Part shown: positions 1-8,719 of the stretch, in pieces
Numbering within the stretch: the stretch's first letter is position 1
Layout: every line of letters begins with the position of its first letter
Assembly: GCA_019561555.1 (NCBI GenBank)
Contig: JAHEQB010000017.1
Coordinates: 1-40,167, forward strand
DNA from: Methanothermococcus sp. SCGC AD-155-C09
GTDB taxonomy: Archaea; AGJL01; Methanococci; Methanococcales; Methanococcaceae
DNA length: 40,167 nucleotides
Direction of reading: 5' to 3'
Made by a program: the position numbers and the translations under genes
The notes under the pieces: model-generated
Database searches by the model: none
What the model was told of the DNA's origin: nothing
The model's input: the letters and a program-made list of their open reading frames with translations, nothing else

Positions 1-80
1 TCAAAAGGTACATTAATCCAGTCGAATACCTCTAAAATTAATTTTATGTCGTAATTTCTAGTATCCCATCTCTTTAACAT
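1..80 (-). CDS. Partial unknown ORF running off the left edge
   Basis: A reading frame begins with ATG at 80 and stays open for 26 codons to the window edge; it starts MLKRWDTRNYDIKL. I do not recognise it. No Shine-Dalgarno sequence precedes the ATG, but an AT-rich TATA-like stretch (TATATTTAAA on the minus strand, about 98-110) lies 20-30 nt upstream, which would fit a leaderless archaeal transcript. It is too short to judge coding potential and could be chance. Confidence 0.3.
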   Translation of the reverse strand, partial: MLKRWDTRNYDIKLILEVFDWINVPF

Positions 81-277
81 ACTATTATTATTGGCAATAT
101 TTTAAATATATACTTTACTATTAATAAGTATTGAAGTTATATGTTAGACACACTCCGCCAATATACATTTAATATCCCATAATAAAATAAATATTTTTTA
201 TAAGTATTATTTATTAAAAAATTAGTATTAAATAAAAAAAAAGAAATATTATATCAAGGTTGGATAATGACACCTAA

Positions 278-287
278 AATTATATAT
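278..287 (+). promoter_or_regulatory. Probable TATA box of pgk
   Basis: AATTATATAT lies about 55-64 nt before the pgk ATG, placing transcription start near 305-312 with a leader of about 30 nt that carries the strong AGGAGG ribosome site at 330-335. This is called from sequence pattern only. The rest of 81-341 is AT-rich spacer with nothing else recognisable. Confidence 0.4.
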
Positions 288-341
288 CTATGAAATATAA
301 TTAATAATAAAGACATATTATATGAAAAGGAGGAGATAATC

Positions 342-1598
342 ATGTTTTTAACCATTGATGATTTTGATTTTGAAGGAAAGGCAGTGGCATTAAGGGTGGA
401 TATAAACAGTCCTATGGATGTAAATAATCACACCATATTGGATGATACAAGAATTAGGGCCTGTAAATCTACAATAAAGGAACTCTCCAATAATGGGGCA
501 AAGGTTGTAATATTGGCACATCAAAGTAGGCCTGGTAAAAAGGATTTTACCCCACTGCATGCCCATGCCCAAAAACTATCTGAATCCTTAGGTAGTGAAG
601 TATATTATGTTGATGATTTATTTGGTTCCCATGCTACAAATTCAATAAAGAGAATGGCAGATGGAGATATATTATTATTGGAAAATGTTAGATTCTACTC
701 TGAGGAAGTATTAAAGGATTGGAATAACTGGGAGGGGATATCCTGTCCAAAAAAACAGGGAAAAACCATAATGATTAAACAACTTCATTCCCTATTTGAT
801 TACTTTATAAATGATGCCTTTGCAGCAGCCCATAGGGCTCAGCCCTCCTTAGTGGGTCTTGCATACTATATGCCAGTGATTGCTGGAAAAATCATGGAAA
901 AAGAAATAAAAACCCTTGATAAGATTATAAAAAATCCTGATAAGCCCTCAATTTTCATACTTGGGGGAGCAAAGGCTGATGATAGTATAGAGGTTATTAA
1001 AAATGTTTTGAAGAATAACTCTACCGATAGGATATTAACAACAGGTATTGTGGCAAATATATTTTTAATTGCCAAGGGTTATGACTTAGGTCCAAATAAA
1101 GATGTTATTAGAGATATGGGATACTTAGATCAAATAGGGATAGCCAAGGATTTATTGGAAACCTATGGGGATAAGATAGAAACTCCAATAGATGTTGCAT
1201 TAAACATTGAGGGCCAGAGGGAGGAAATGGAATTATCTTTGGAAAAAAGGATTATCTACCCTATACATGACATAGGTACAAAAACTATAGATTATTATGG
1301 CGATATAATAGGAGAATCTAAAACCATAGTTGCAAATGGTCCAGCAGGGGTTTTTGAAAATAAAAACTTTTTAAAGGGAACTGCAGAGATACTCTATGCC
1401 ATAACAAAATCTAAGGCCTTTACTGTTATAGGGGGAGGTCATTTATCAGCAGTTGCAGGTATTGTGGGGGTTTCCAAGGATATAGATCATATAAGTACTG
1501 GAGGAGGGGCATGCATTGAATTTTTGGCAGGAAAGAAACTTCCAGTAATAGAACTTTTAAAAAAATCCTATAAAGAATATAAAAAAATAGGGATTTAA
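342..1598 (+). CDS. pgk: Phosphoglycerate kinase
   Basis: Cytosolic enzyme that interconverts 1,3-bisphosphoglycerate + ADP and 3-phosphoglycerate + ATP. In autotrophic methanogens it works mainly in the gluconeogenic direction. The 418-residue length is usual for archaeal PGK. The N-terminal substrate-binding motif RVDINSP is at residues 18-24, followed by DDTRI and HQSRPG (about 60-65). The C-terminal nucleotide domain has NGPAGVFE (about 330) and the glycine-rich [12 protein letters not shown] loop. The ATG is preceded by AAGGAGGAG at ideal spacing. The gene stands alone with long AT-rich spacers on both sides, so it is probably monocistronic. No glycolytic neighbour is visible. Confidence 0.97.
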   Translation: MFLTIDDFDFEGKAVALRVDINSPMDVNNHTILDDTRIRACKSTIKELSNNGAKVVILAHQSRPGKKDFTPLHAHAQKLSESLGSEVYYVDDLFGSHATNSIKRMADGDILLLENVRFYSEEVLKDWNNWEGISCPKKQGKTIMIKQLHSLFDYFINDAFAAAHRAQPSLVGLAYYMPVIAGKIMEKEIKTLDKIIKNPDKPSIFILGGAKADDSIEVIKNVLKNNSTDRILTTGIVANIFLIAKGYDLGPNKDVIRDMGYLDQIGIAKDLLETYGDKIETPIDVALNIEGQREEMELSLEKRIIYPIHDIGTKTIDYYGDIIGESKTIVANGPAGVFENKNFLKGTAEILYAITKSKAFTVIGGGHLSAVAGIVGVSKDIDHISTGGGACIEFLAGKKLPVIELLKKSYKEYKKIGI

Positions 1599-2072
1599 TA
1601 GATAATTAAAAAATAATAAAATTAATTAAAAATTAAAATACTAAATTTTTTTATAAAATTATTAATATTAATATAAAAATAAAAAATAATTAAAATTATA
1701 ATAAAAACTCTAAGATTTTAAAATGCTTAAAAAAAATAAAGACATGAAAATTAGAAATCCTCTTATACCACTTATACTCCTAAAAACTAAGGGATTGGGC
1801 GGAATTTTTTGACATTACTTACTATTCACTGAATTTCATCATAGTTAAGGCCAAGGTAGAGATAAACTTGACATTAAAGCCCTAACTGTTATTTTATATT
1901 TTATTTTATTTCTTTAACTGATTTTTTTATTTATTTAATATTATCATTATCATTTTATGTTAAAATAATGTTAAGTATCCAATTATATCTTCTATTTATT
2001 TTTTTATATTTATTTATACCTATAAATCTTTTTTAATAATAATTTAAAATTTTTTATTTATTAGGTGAAATA
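1599..2072. other. Gene-free spacer between pgk and tiaS
   Basis: No plausible gene. Positions about 1700-1890 look like a badly decayed minus-orientation copy of the dispersed repeat: AAATTAGAAATCCT at about 1748, a remnant of the core near 1775-1795, and AAGGCCAAGGTAGAGATAAA near 1850, which resembles 8365-8385. The remainder is A/T homopolymer-rich. Confidence 0.5.
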
Positions 2073-3323
2073 ATGTTTATAGGCATAGATGATACAGATA
2101 GTAAAGATAGATATTGTACCACATATATTGGGACCCTTTTAATGGAGGAATTGGGAAAAAAATACCTCCTTGATACCCCAAAATTAATAAGGATGAATCC
2201 CATGGTAAAGTATAAGACCCGAGGAAATGGAGGGATTAGTTTAAGAATTATTGAAAAAGATAAATTAAAGGATAAAGATATTGAATATATAAAAAAAATA
2301 GTTATAAAATATGTTGAGGAATACTCTGATTTTGAGAATGAAAACACCAATCCAGGAATAGTCTTCTTAAGGGATGAGGATTATAAAAAAAATAGGGATA
2401 TTCTAAGAAAATACTATAAAAAGGTACTATATGATATAGTTGATGTGGAGTATGCAAAAAAAACTATAAAAAACATAAATGGGGAATATATAGGGTATAA
2501 AAAAGAATTGGGCATTATTGGGGCCTTAGGAAGTATAGCCTCCAATGGGCCCTATACCTATGAACTTCTAACCTATAGAAAAAGGGAAAATTGGGGGAAG
2601 GAAAGAATAATAGATAATAAATCAGTTGTGGAAATGGATAAAAAAACATTCCCATTGACCTTTAATAACGTAGATGGAGATAAACAGGTAATAGCACCAA
2701 GAACAAAATGTCCTGTTTTATATGGTATAAGGGGCTTGGAAAAGGATGTTTTATTGAAGGCCATGAAAATGGTAGTATGTGGAGAGGAAATAGATAGATA
2801 CACCATATTTAAAACAAATCAGGGAACTGATGCCCATTTAAGGCCTTTGAATATTGGGGATATATATCCAAATACTGGAGTAATAGTTTATGGATGGGTA
2901 GTTGAAGAACCAAAGGATATAATTGGAGGTACAGTAATTTTTAAATTAAAGGATAGTACTGGGGAAATAGACTGTATTGCTTATGAGCCTACAAAGGAGT
3001 TTAGAAATATCGTAAGGAAGTTAAAAGAGGGAGATGCAATTGGAGTATATGGCACAGTTAGAGAAGAGCCCTTAGGAATAAACATTGAAAAAATGAAGGT
3101 ATTAAAATTAAATAAGAAATATATTAAGAATAAAGTATGCTCATGTGGAGGCACCTTAAAATCCAAGGGGGTTAAAAGTGGATATAAATGCAATAAATGT
3201 GGCAAAAGGGTAGGTTATAATGATATAAAATTAATTGAGGTGAAAAGGGATCTTTTAGAGGGATTTTATGAAGTTCCAGTCTCTGCAAGAAGACATTTAA
3301 GTAAGCCATTGATTTTATTTTAA
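2073..3323 (+). CDS. tiaS: tRNA(Ile2) 2-agmatinylcytidine synthetase TiaS
   Basis: Converts C34 of the tRNA-Ile CAU anticodon to agmatidine using ATP and agmatine, so the tRNA reads AUA, an abundant codon in such an AT-rich genome. The 416 residues fit the family. The N-terminus has the catalytic DDTDS motif (residues 6-10). The middle is a ferredoxin-like region, residues about 265-345 form an OB-fold (IVYGWVVEEP...DSTGEIDC), and a zinc ribbon follows at about 354-375 (CSCGG...CNKCGKR, four cysteines). GGTGAAATA precedes the ATG. It stands alone between long spacers. The related BCR/TiaS-like DUF1743 proteins are the only alternative and have the same domain order. Confidence 0.93.
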   Translation: MFIGIDDTDSKDRYCTTYIGTLLMEELGKKYLLDTPKLIRMNPMVKYKTRGNGGISLRIIEKDKLKDKDIEYIKKIVIKYVEEYSDFENENTNPGIVFLRDEDYKKNRDILRKYYKKVLYDIVDVEYAKKTIKNINGEYIGYKKELGIIGALGSIASNGPYTYELLTYRKRENWGKERIIDNKSVVEMDKKTFPLTFNNVDGDKQVIAPRTKCPVLYGIRGLEKDVLLKAMKMVVCGEEIDRYTIFKTNQGTDAHLRPLNIGDIYPNTGVIVYGWVVEEPKDIIGGTVIFKLKDSTGEIDCIAYEPTKEFRNIVRKLKEGDAIGVYGTVREEPLGINIEKMKVLKLNKKYIKNKVCSCGGTLKSKGVKSGYKCNKCGKRVGYNDIKLIEVKRDLLEGFYEVPVSARRHLSKPLILF

Positions 3324-3643
3324 ATAGTAATTAAATAAAAAATAAAATATAAATACCCTAGTTCCCATCACCTATTAAGGACAGAAATTAAAAGATTATC
3401 AAACTAAGAATAATCTTAACAAATAGGCCCCTTCTACTTACGGCCTGTATATATATCAATCTGAAGTTATCTACAACTGAGAAAAATATTAATTTTCTTT
3501 CTCAGTTTAGAGAGGAACCTGTAGTACTCCTGTTCCTTATACCCCTCTATTATGTTCTCTCTTTTCACTGCAATGAATGTAACGCCCTTTTTCTTCATTT
3601 TTTTTAGAGAACTTCCTGCTCAATGTATCCTTTATATCTATGG

Positions 3644-3685
3644 TAGTTTCTTCTTTTAACCTTTTAGTAAAATCCTTTTTTCCTT
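3644..3685 (+). repeat. 42-bp repeat, copy 1
   Basis: This 42-nt stretch beginning TAGTTTCTTCTTTTAACC recurs without change at 15281-15322 in the same orientation. Both copies lie in gene-free spacers, and the flanks are only loosely similar. It is probably the preserved part of a longer decayed intergenic element, distinct from the CAGTGCTTAG family. Confidence 0.8.
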
Positions 3686-3852
3686 AAGTATAATATTTTT
3701 ATATAAGTTAGTGGTTAGTATATATTAGTTTTAGTAGGAACTATGGTAAATATAAATAATAGTCTATATTTTAAATATCTAAGAAGGAATAATTACACTA
3801 AAAAATTAAATATCCTATGTTATCCCTCCATAATACCCTAAGTATAGAAGAG

Positions 3853-3896
3853 CAGGCAGAATTTCTTTACAGGATGTATATTATGAAAGTTATGTT
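3853..3896 (+). repeat. Repeat containing ATTATGAAAGTTAT, copy 1
   Basis: GGCAGAAT, then a CAGG-TGTA segment, then ATTATGAAAGTTAT. The same order appears in reverse complement at 12740-12775, and the last part also at about 8343-8362. Only intergenic copies are seen. Confidence 0.6.
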
Positions 3897-4205
3897 CCAG
3901 GATAGGATTTAAAGTACCTTTCCTATTATTTTACCTTTTTTATTATTACATAAGGATTATAGTTAAGGTTATGAGTTTAACCATAAATCTAAATTGGATA
4001 TGAATTTTAGAGTATCTTCTATTATTTATAAATATTTTTTTATTATTTTTATTTTATATTGTAATAATAAGTTTAGATATTATATATTTAACTATAATTT
4101 TTTTATATTTTATTTTATTATTTTTTTTAATAATTATTATTTTATTTTTTTATTTAATTCCTTTGAATTGAGATTTTTTTTATTTATTATAAAATTTCGT
4201 TTTGA

Positions 4206-4841
4206 CTATAGTGAATTTATAAAATTTATTATTGACAAATATCTGTCCTCTATTCTTTCAAGGGTCTTTAATTTATATTTATGGGTTTTTAGAATTAATT
4301 TAGGGCTATTATTGTGGTTATTATTTTTTTTATTATTGTTTTTATCTATATTATTGCCAATTTTATTTATTTCATTTATTTTATTTTTACGATTATTATA
4401 TTCATTTGCCATATAATCTGGAATTATGGGAATTCCTTCCTTGGATATTGGAATATCTAAATCAACTACAATTTTTTTTATAAATTCGCATTTTGGATTA
4501 ACATAAATATCCCTACTGTATTTAATGGACTTAATATATTCCTTTTTCCCATTTATTTGCTCAGAATAACTTTTTATTTTTTCAGGAGTTCCAATGTCCA
4601 ATTTATTTAATTCATTTATACTTTTAATTAGATCATCAAATGTAGTTGAGATTATTTCAAAAATAGGGTAGGGATTTAACCTTTTAACCTTTTTTTTATA
4701 TCCCTTTGAGATAATCAATAAATCATAATCCTCCTTTAATTTATTATTATAGGGATTAACTATATCATAGTTTTTTATGCCAATATTTTCTGCAATATCC
4801 CTATACATCTCAGTTATTCCTATCTTAGAAGGAGATTTCAT
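4206..4841 (-). CDS. Unrecognised protein, probable hmdB operon partner
   Basis: I do not recognise this 211-residue protein. Residues 1-150 look like a soluble alpha/beta domain, with DYDLLIISKGYKKK near 39-52 and IVVDLDIPISKEGIPIIPDYMA near 124-145. Residues about 152-180 are a low-complexity Asn/Lys linker, and a basic helical tail follows. No signal peptide or membrane segment is seen. The start ATG lies only 9 bp after the hmdB stop on the same strand, so the two are probably co-transcribed, which suggests but does not prove a role linked to the Hmd iron-guanylylpyridinol cofactor. The plus strand here also carries an open frame, explained by the AT-rich linker. Confidence 0.7.
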   Translation of the reverse strand: MKSPSKIGITEMYRDIAENIGIKNYDIVNPYNNKLKEDYDLLIISKGYKKKVKRLNPYPIFEIISTTFDDLIKSINELNKLDIGTPEKIKSYSEQINGKKEYIKSIKYSRDIYVNPKCEFIKKIVVDLDIPISKEGIPIIPDYMANEYNNRKNKINEINKIGNNIDKNNNKKNNNHNNSPKLILKTHKYKLKTLERIEDRYLSIINFINSL

Positions 4842-4850
4842 AGAGCATCC

Positions 4851-5891
4851 CTACTTAAAAGAGGTATTACATAATTTTGCCTTTAATCCCAATTCCTTAA
4901 TCATTTTAAGTACTTCCCTTAAATTTCCAGTTTTTGGATTGCCAACCCCCTTTATGTTCATAGGATGATTATCAGGTATTACTGTTGCTATATTATTGGC
5001 ACCTCCCATAAGTGCAAATTGTATAAGTTCAGGCCCTATTGTGGGAGTTGGAGAGGTTATTCTAATATTGGGAAACATTAATCTAACTATTGCAATGGTT
5101 TTTCCCTGTTCCAATGGGAGGCATTTTGGATGATTTTCCATAGGGGTGCCAGGATATGGATTAAATCCCATAATAGGGATTTCATCTACCCCCAATTCCT
5201 TTAAAAATAGGAGATGATTTACCCTATCCCCATAACTCTCCCCAACACCTAAAAGTAAGCCTGAGGATAACTCTATACCATGCTTTTTAACTAACCTACA
5301 AATCTCTATCCTATCCTCTAAATTCTCTCCAGGTTTAATTTTTTTGAATAATTGGATGTTTGTAGTTTCTAAATTACAGCAGATGCAATCTATATTGTAT
5401 TCCTTCATCTTTATTATGGATTCCTTAGTTAAATCACCTCCAGCATTTACTAAAACCTCTAAGTTTGTATTTTCCTTAACTATCCTTAAGGCCCTTAGAA
5501 CCTCTCTTCCCTCATACCCATGGGCCGAAGAGCAACTTACTCGACATATGCCACTTTTTTCTATGGCAATGGCTGATTTTTTAATATCCTCATTTGAGAT
5601 CCTAAAGGGCTCATAGTATCCATTTTTAGAGGTTCCTGCTGCAAAACCACAGTATAGACATTTTGGATTCACTTTACAAATATTTGTTATATGTATTGTT
5701 GAAGTAATCTCTATTTCTTTTTTAAAATAATCCCTAACCTTTGAGGCCAAATAGAAGAGTTTTAAATAATCCCTCCAATGGGATATTTTAAAAATATGTA
5801 GGGTATCCTCTTTTGATAATAATCCTTCCTTTAGGGTAATTTCTCCATATTTTAATCTTTTAAAATTCCTTTCCACATGGGAAAAATCCAT
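4851..5891 (-). CDS. hmdB: HmdB/HcgA, radical SAM protein for the [Fe]-hydrogenase cofactor
   Basis: A radical SAM enzyme of the biotin-synthase-like group assigned to assembly of the iron-guanylylpyridinol cofactor of Hmd. The key mark is the unusual cluster motif C72-x5-C78-x2-C81 (CKVNPKCLYC) in place of the usual CX3CX2C; this spacing is known for HmdB. Other family features are NAGGDL (about 149), a TIM-barrel core and the C-terminal GANNIATVIPDNHP segment. At 346 residues it has normal family length. The ATG follows GGTGAT. It is downstream of hmd on the same strand but separated by about 1.1 kb of repeats, so it probably has its own promoter; the 211-residue ORF follows 9 bp later. The other hcg genes are not in the window. 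Confidence 0.92.
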   Translation of the reverse strand: MDFSHVERNFKRLKYGEITLKEGLLSKEDTLHIFKISHWRDYLKLFYLASKVRDYFKKEIEITSTIHITNICKVNPKCLYCGFAAGTSKNGYYEPFRISNEDIKKSAIAIEKSGICRVSCSSAHGYEGREVLRALRIVKENTNLEVLVNAGGDLTKESIIKMKEYNIDCICCNLETTNIQLFKKIKPGENLEDRIEICRLVKKHGIELSSGLLLGVGESYGDRVNHLLFLKELGVDEIPIMGFNPYPGTPMENHPKCLPLEQGKTIAIVRLMFPNIRITSPTPTIGPELIQFALMGGANNIATVIPDNHPMNIKGVGNPKTGNLREVLKMIKELGLKAKLCNTSFK

Positions 5892-5969
5892 TACATCACC
5901 AAAAAGTGTAAATTAATCTCTTAAAAAAGAACTAATGAATTAATAAAAATTTAAAAAAAATATAATAAA

Positions 5970-6135
5970 AAACACAACATTTTAAACGTATTATAAGCAC
6001 AGTAATCTCATACTTAAAAGATTTCCTTACGTTTTCAGTGCTTAGGAATGTAGAGAGGGGGAATAGTGGTATGGAATTTCTACTTTCTGAATATTTACTT
6101 TCTATCATATCTTTAAGTATTTTATATTTAGGCAC
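5970..6135 (+). repeat. Dispersed element, copy in hmdB-hmd array (1 of 4)
   Basis: Contains CAGTGCTTAGG at 6036-6046, preceded by the family left segment (ATTTTAAACGTATTATAA) and followed by a G tract and ATGGAATTTCTACTTT. The terminal repeats are not well preserved. It is the first of four head-to-tail copies between hmdB and hmd. Confidence 0.7.
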
Positions 6136-6345
6136 ATAAAATATTTTAATCTTATTATAAATCTTAGCAATCCAATACTTAAAGGTTTTCTCTGCACTTC
6201 CAGTTTTTAGTAGTGTAAGAGATAGTTATAGAATTCCTATTTTTTTATTTTCTCTTATATCCTTAAATAGTATGGTTAAGTAATTTATTTTTTTATCTTT
6301 TTAAATATTTATTTTTTCAATTATATCTTATGATTTAGGGTAATT
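6136..6345 (+). repeat. Dispersed element, copy in hmdB-hmd array (2 of 4)
   Basis: Left segment AAAATATTTTAATCTTATTA, then TCTGCACTTCCAG at 6191-6203. The loop is altered (CCAGTTTTTAG) and the G tract is lost, so this is a decayed copy. Confidence 0.6.
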
Positions 6346-6591
6346 TACTAACCTACTTCCCATCAAAAGTAATACTTTCTCTGCACTTCCAGTGCTTAGG
6401 AGTGTAGGAGGAGGGGGGGGGTAGATATATGGAATCTCTACTTTTTAAGTATTTACTTTAAGTATTTACTTTTTTATATCTTTAAGTATTACTTTTATTT
6501 ATCTTTTTAAGATTTAGATTATTTCACTATTTTATATTTTATCTTATATTTTTTATTATTTTATTTTTATAATTTTTAATTTTTTTTAAAT
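6346..6591 (+). repeat. Dispersed element, copy in hmdB-hmd array (3 of 4)
   Basis: Core CCAGTGCTTAGG at 6389-6400 in the context CTCTGCACTTCC, followed by a strong G-rich tract to 6423 and GGAATCTCTACTTTTTAAG. The left terminal repeat is not recognisable. Confidence 0.7.
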
Positions 6592-6908
6592 TATAGTAAT
6601 ACACATAATATTTTAAACTTATTATAAATACCATGATCCATACTTAAAGGATTTCCTTACACTTCCAGTGCTTAGGGGTGTAGGGGAGGGGGATAATGAT
6701 TGTAGAATTTCTACTCTTTAAGTATTATTTTTCCTTATATCTTTAAATATTTTATTTTTTTACCTTTTATTTTAAGATTTAGATTAATTTTTTTATTTTT
6801 TTAATTTTAATTATTATTTTTTTATTTTTTATTTTTTTAAATTATTTTTTATATTTATTTTAATTTTTATATTAGATTTATATTTAAGGAGTTATGATCT
6901 TAACTATA
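6592..6908 (+). repeat. Dispersed element, full-length copy (4 of 4)
   Basis: Bounded by TATAGTAATACACATAATA at 6592 and GTTATGATCTTAACTATA ending at 6908, which are imperfect terminal inverted repeats. The core hairpin is ACACTTCC/GGGGTGT around the loop CAGTGCTTA (6659-6682), followed by three G runs of four or more in a row. Length is 317 bp, and no coding sequence is present. Confidence 0.8.
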
Positions 6909-6987
6909 TTTTTTTATTATATTCTTGATTATATATAAAAAATTTAAAAATTAAAAATTAAATTTTATTTTATTTTTATTTTATTTA

Positions 6988-8022
6988 TTATTTGTCCTTC
7001 CCATATTTTTCAAGTACCTTCAATGCACAGGGCAATATATCAGATAAAGGTCCGAAGCACATACTGTCTGCAGTACCAGTTAGAGCCTTAGGGTTCAACT
7101 TTTCATCCATTTTAGTTATTCCCTCTTTTCTCATTAACTCCAACATCTGAGTAATAGCCTCATCTGCCATGGCCTGGGCAAAGTCTGCTGGAGCCCCCAA
7201 TATGTTTGTAACTGCATCCCTATATGCAAGTATTGCTGCATAAACTGGTGCAGTAACTGCTGAACCCATATCACATACTGGGCTAATTAAGTTTGCAGGT
7301 AATTTAAAGGCACTTCCCCTTGCAACCTTTGCTATATTGTAGAGTTTTTCCATTGCTTCCTCTGAGGAGTACCCCTCTGCCAAATATACCTGCCCTTTCA
7401 TCTCAGGTACTGCTCCCGGATGGTATGAAATTATATTTAAATCATCTCTGCCTAAGTCCTTAAATATCTTAGCAAACTTTGGAGTTGGTATTGTACAGGC
7501 ATGGGTTACTATGGCCCCCTCTTTTATGTCCTCTGCAAACTTCTCAATTATTCCTGGCTGACTCTTTCCCTTTGGTAACCATGTAAGTACAATATCTGCA
7601 TCAGATACAGCCTCATTATCATTAGAGGCTATTTTTAAACCAACATCTTCTGGATGAACTAAGTGAATACAGGCCTTAGGAGGTTTTGGAAGTTCCTTGG
7701 CTTTGGCCATAACAGTTTCTCTAATAGCAGGCATTACCTTTTCAGGATCTCCTGAGAGATGTGCCTCCATAACTTCCTTTGGATCAAATTCATCAATTAC
7801 AACAAGACCTGGCTCCTCTGAAAAGCAGGGATCAGATAAAACAACCTCATCAACCTCTGGGATTAAATGTAAAAGTTCAGCCCCCATAATAATTGTTGAA
7901 TGAGTTAATGCAATTTCTGGCTTATTTACCTGATTGGCCACTTCTGATGCCCTTGCAAAATTTGTAATTCCTGATGCAGCATGTGTTCTATAACAACCTG
8001 CTCCCAATATAGCAACTTTCAA
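6988..8022 (-). CDS. hmd: [Fe]-hydrogenase (H2-forming methylenetetrahydromethanopterin dehydrogenase) Hmd
   Basis: Cytosolic enzyme that reversibly reduces methenyl-H4MPT+ with H2 to methylene-H4MPT in CO2-reducing methanogenesis. It carries the iron-guanylylpyridinol cofactor rather than Ni-Fe or Fe-S. The N-terminal Rossmann-type domain begins VAILGAGCYRTHAA with catalytic His14. The iron-ligating Cys176 is present in THACTIPTP at the same residue number as in characterised Hmd. The C-terminal helical dimer domain contains GAPADFAQAMADEAITQ. Length is 344 residues, as expected. These residues separate it from cofactor-less paralogues. The start is TTG, supported by GGTGAT 4 nt upstream and the conserved N-terminus. 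Codon use is less AT-skewed than its neighbours, consistent with high expression. Confidence 0.97.
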   Translation of the reverse strand: MKVAILGAGCYRTHAASGITNFARASEVANQVNKPEIALTHSTIIMGAELLHLIPEVDEVVLSDPCFSEEPGLVVIDEFDPKEVMEAHLSGDPEKVMPAIRETVMAKAKELPKPPKACIHLVHPEDVGLKIASNDNEAVSDADIVLTWLPKGKSQPGIIEKFAEDIKEGAIVTHACTIPTPKFAKIFKDLGRDDLNIISYHPGAVPEMKGQVYLAEGYSSEEAMEKLYNIAKVARGSAFKLPANLISPVCDMGSAVTAPVYAAILAYRDAVTNILGAPADFAQAMADEAITQMLELMRKEGITKMDEKLNPKALTGTADSMCFGPLSDILPCALKVLEKYGKDK

Positions 8023-8070
8023 AATATCACCTTTAATTTTTTTTACATTATTAATTAATTATGTAATGCA

Positions 8071-8078
8071 TATAAAAA
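8071..8078 (-). promoter_or_regulatory. Probable TATA box of hmd
   Basis: On the minus strand TTTTTATA lies 49-56 nt before the hmd TTG. It predicts transcription start near 8046-8050 and a leader of about 25 nt with the GGTGAT ribosome site. A short GGC-GATA-GCC inverted repeat lies just upstream at 8097-8106. Confidence 0.55.
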
Positions 8079-8159
8079 GTTATCTATTTGAATTAAGGCG
8101 ATAGCCATTAGAAAATTTATATAAGGATTTTAAAATACCAAATACCAATAATAATCATA

Positions 8160-8466
8160 TAAAAAATAAAAATATTTTATTATAAAAATAAAAAAATAAT
8201 AAAACTAATTAAAATATACTAAAAAATCTAAAATTTTAAAATACTTAAAAAAGGAAAAAATACATAAAAAGTAAAAATTCTATACTATTTTCCTTAGATA
8301 CTCCAAACACTGGGAAAAAGGCTAAAGCCCTTTAAAGAACTGGCATTATGAAAGTTATATTAGGCCAAGATAGAGATTTAAAGTATTTCTTTATTAATTC
8401 AATAATTTGTCCTTTTATTATAATTATATGTTAGGCTATAATTTAATGTCATATACTTGACTATAA
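8160..8466 (-). repeat. Dispersed element, decayed minus-orientation copy upstream of hmd
   Basis: Core CCAAACACTGG at 8303-8313, flanked by TTTTCC (8288-8293) and GGGAAAA (8312-8318) that can pair, with AAGTAAAAATTCTATA before it. The end TGTCATATACTTGACTATA (finishing near 8466) resembles a family terminus. The segment 8343-8385 (ATTATGAAAGTTAT, then GGCCAAGATAGAGATTTAAAG) is shared with 3880-3910. Confidence 0.6.
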
Positions 8467-8526
8467 TTACAATAATCTGAATAATCATACATATAAATCT
8501 ATGGATATAGCCTGATATAAAAATAA

Positions 8527-8600
8527 AGCCAGGGAAGGGATTTGAACCCTTCTCAAGCGGATCTGCAGTCCGCTGCCTCGCCAGACTAGACTACCCTGGC
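8527..8600 (-). tRNA. tRNA-Cys (GCA)
   Basis: Full cloverleaf on the minus strand. The acceptor GCCAGGG (8594-8600) pairs with CCCTGGC (8528-8534), the anticodon stem GCGGA/TCCGC encloses loop CTGCAGA (anticodon GCA), and the T-arm is AAGGG-TTCAAAT-CCCTT. The discriminator is U73, as expected for tRNA-Cys. CCA is not encoded. Many methanogens charge this tRNA through the SepRS/SepCysS route; those genes are not in the window. Confidence 0.95.
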
Positions 8601-8719
8601 AACGTGATTATAATCTATACCTTAAATAAATAGTTTTAATATTTAAACTTTTCGGTTAGATTTAAAAATTATAATAATATTATTTATCTAAGTTATTATT
8701 TATTTTATTATCTATCTTA

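Larger units (their letters stand above)
3324..4205. other. Long spacer with hairpins and repeat remnants
   Basis: No protein gene; the plus-strand open frame at 3994-4416 is a low-complexity shadow. The segment 3425-3540 is richer in G+C than its surroundings and holds three good stem-loops in a row: AGGCC 3425-3429 with 3442-3446, a perfect 10-bp stem AACTGAGAAA 3475-3484 with 3498-3507, and GGAAC 3514-3518 with 3532-3536. Repeat segments are at 3644-3685 and 3853-3896 (listed separately). Confidence 0.5.

Noticed and set aside
3994-4416. Plus-strand open frame of 140 residues, very rich in Phe/Ile/Leu
   Set aside because: It is antisense to the Asn/Lys-rich 3' end of the gene at 4206-4841 and runs into A/T spacer; AT-rich sequence reads as Phe/Ile/Tyr by chance. 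No ribosome site and no recognisable membrane protein family.
5970-6700. Possible CRISPR array in the hmdB-hmd gap
   Set aside because: Repeat units are 160-320 bp apart, imperfect, and their intervening sequences are related to each other; there are no short exact repeats with unique spacers of even length and no cas genes.
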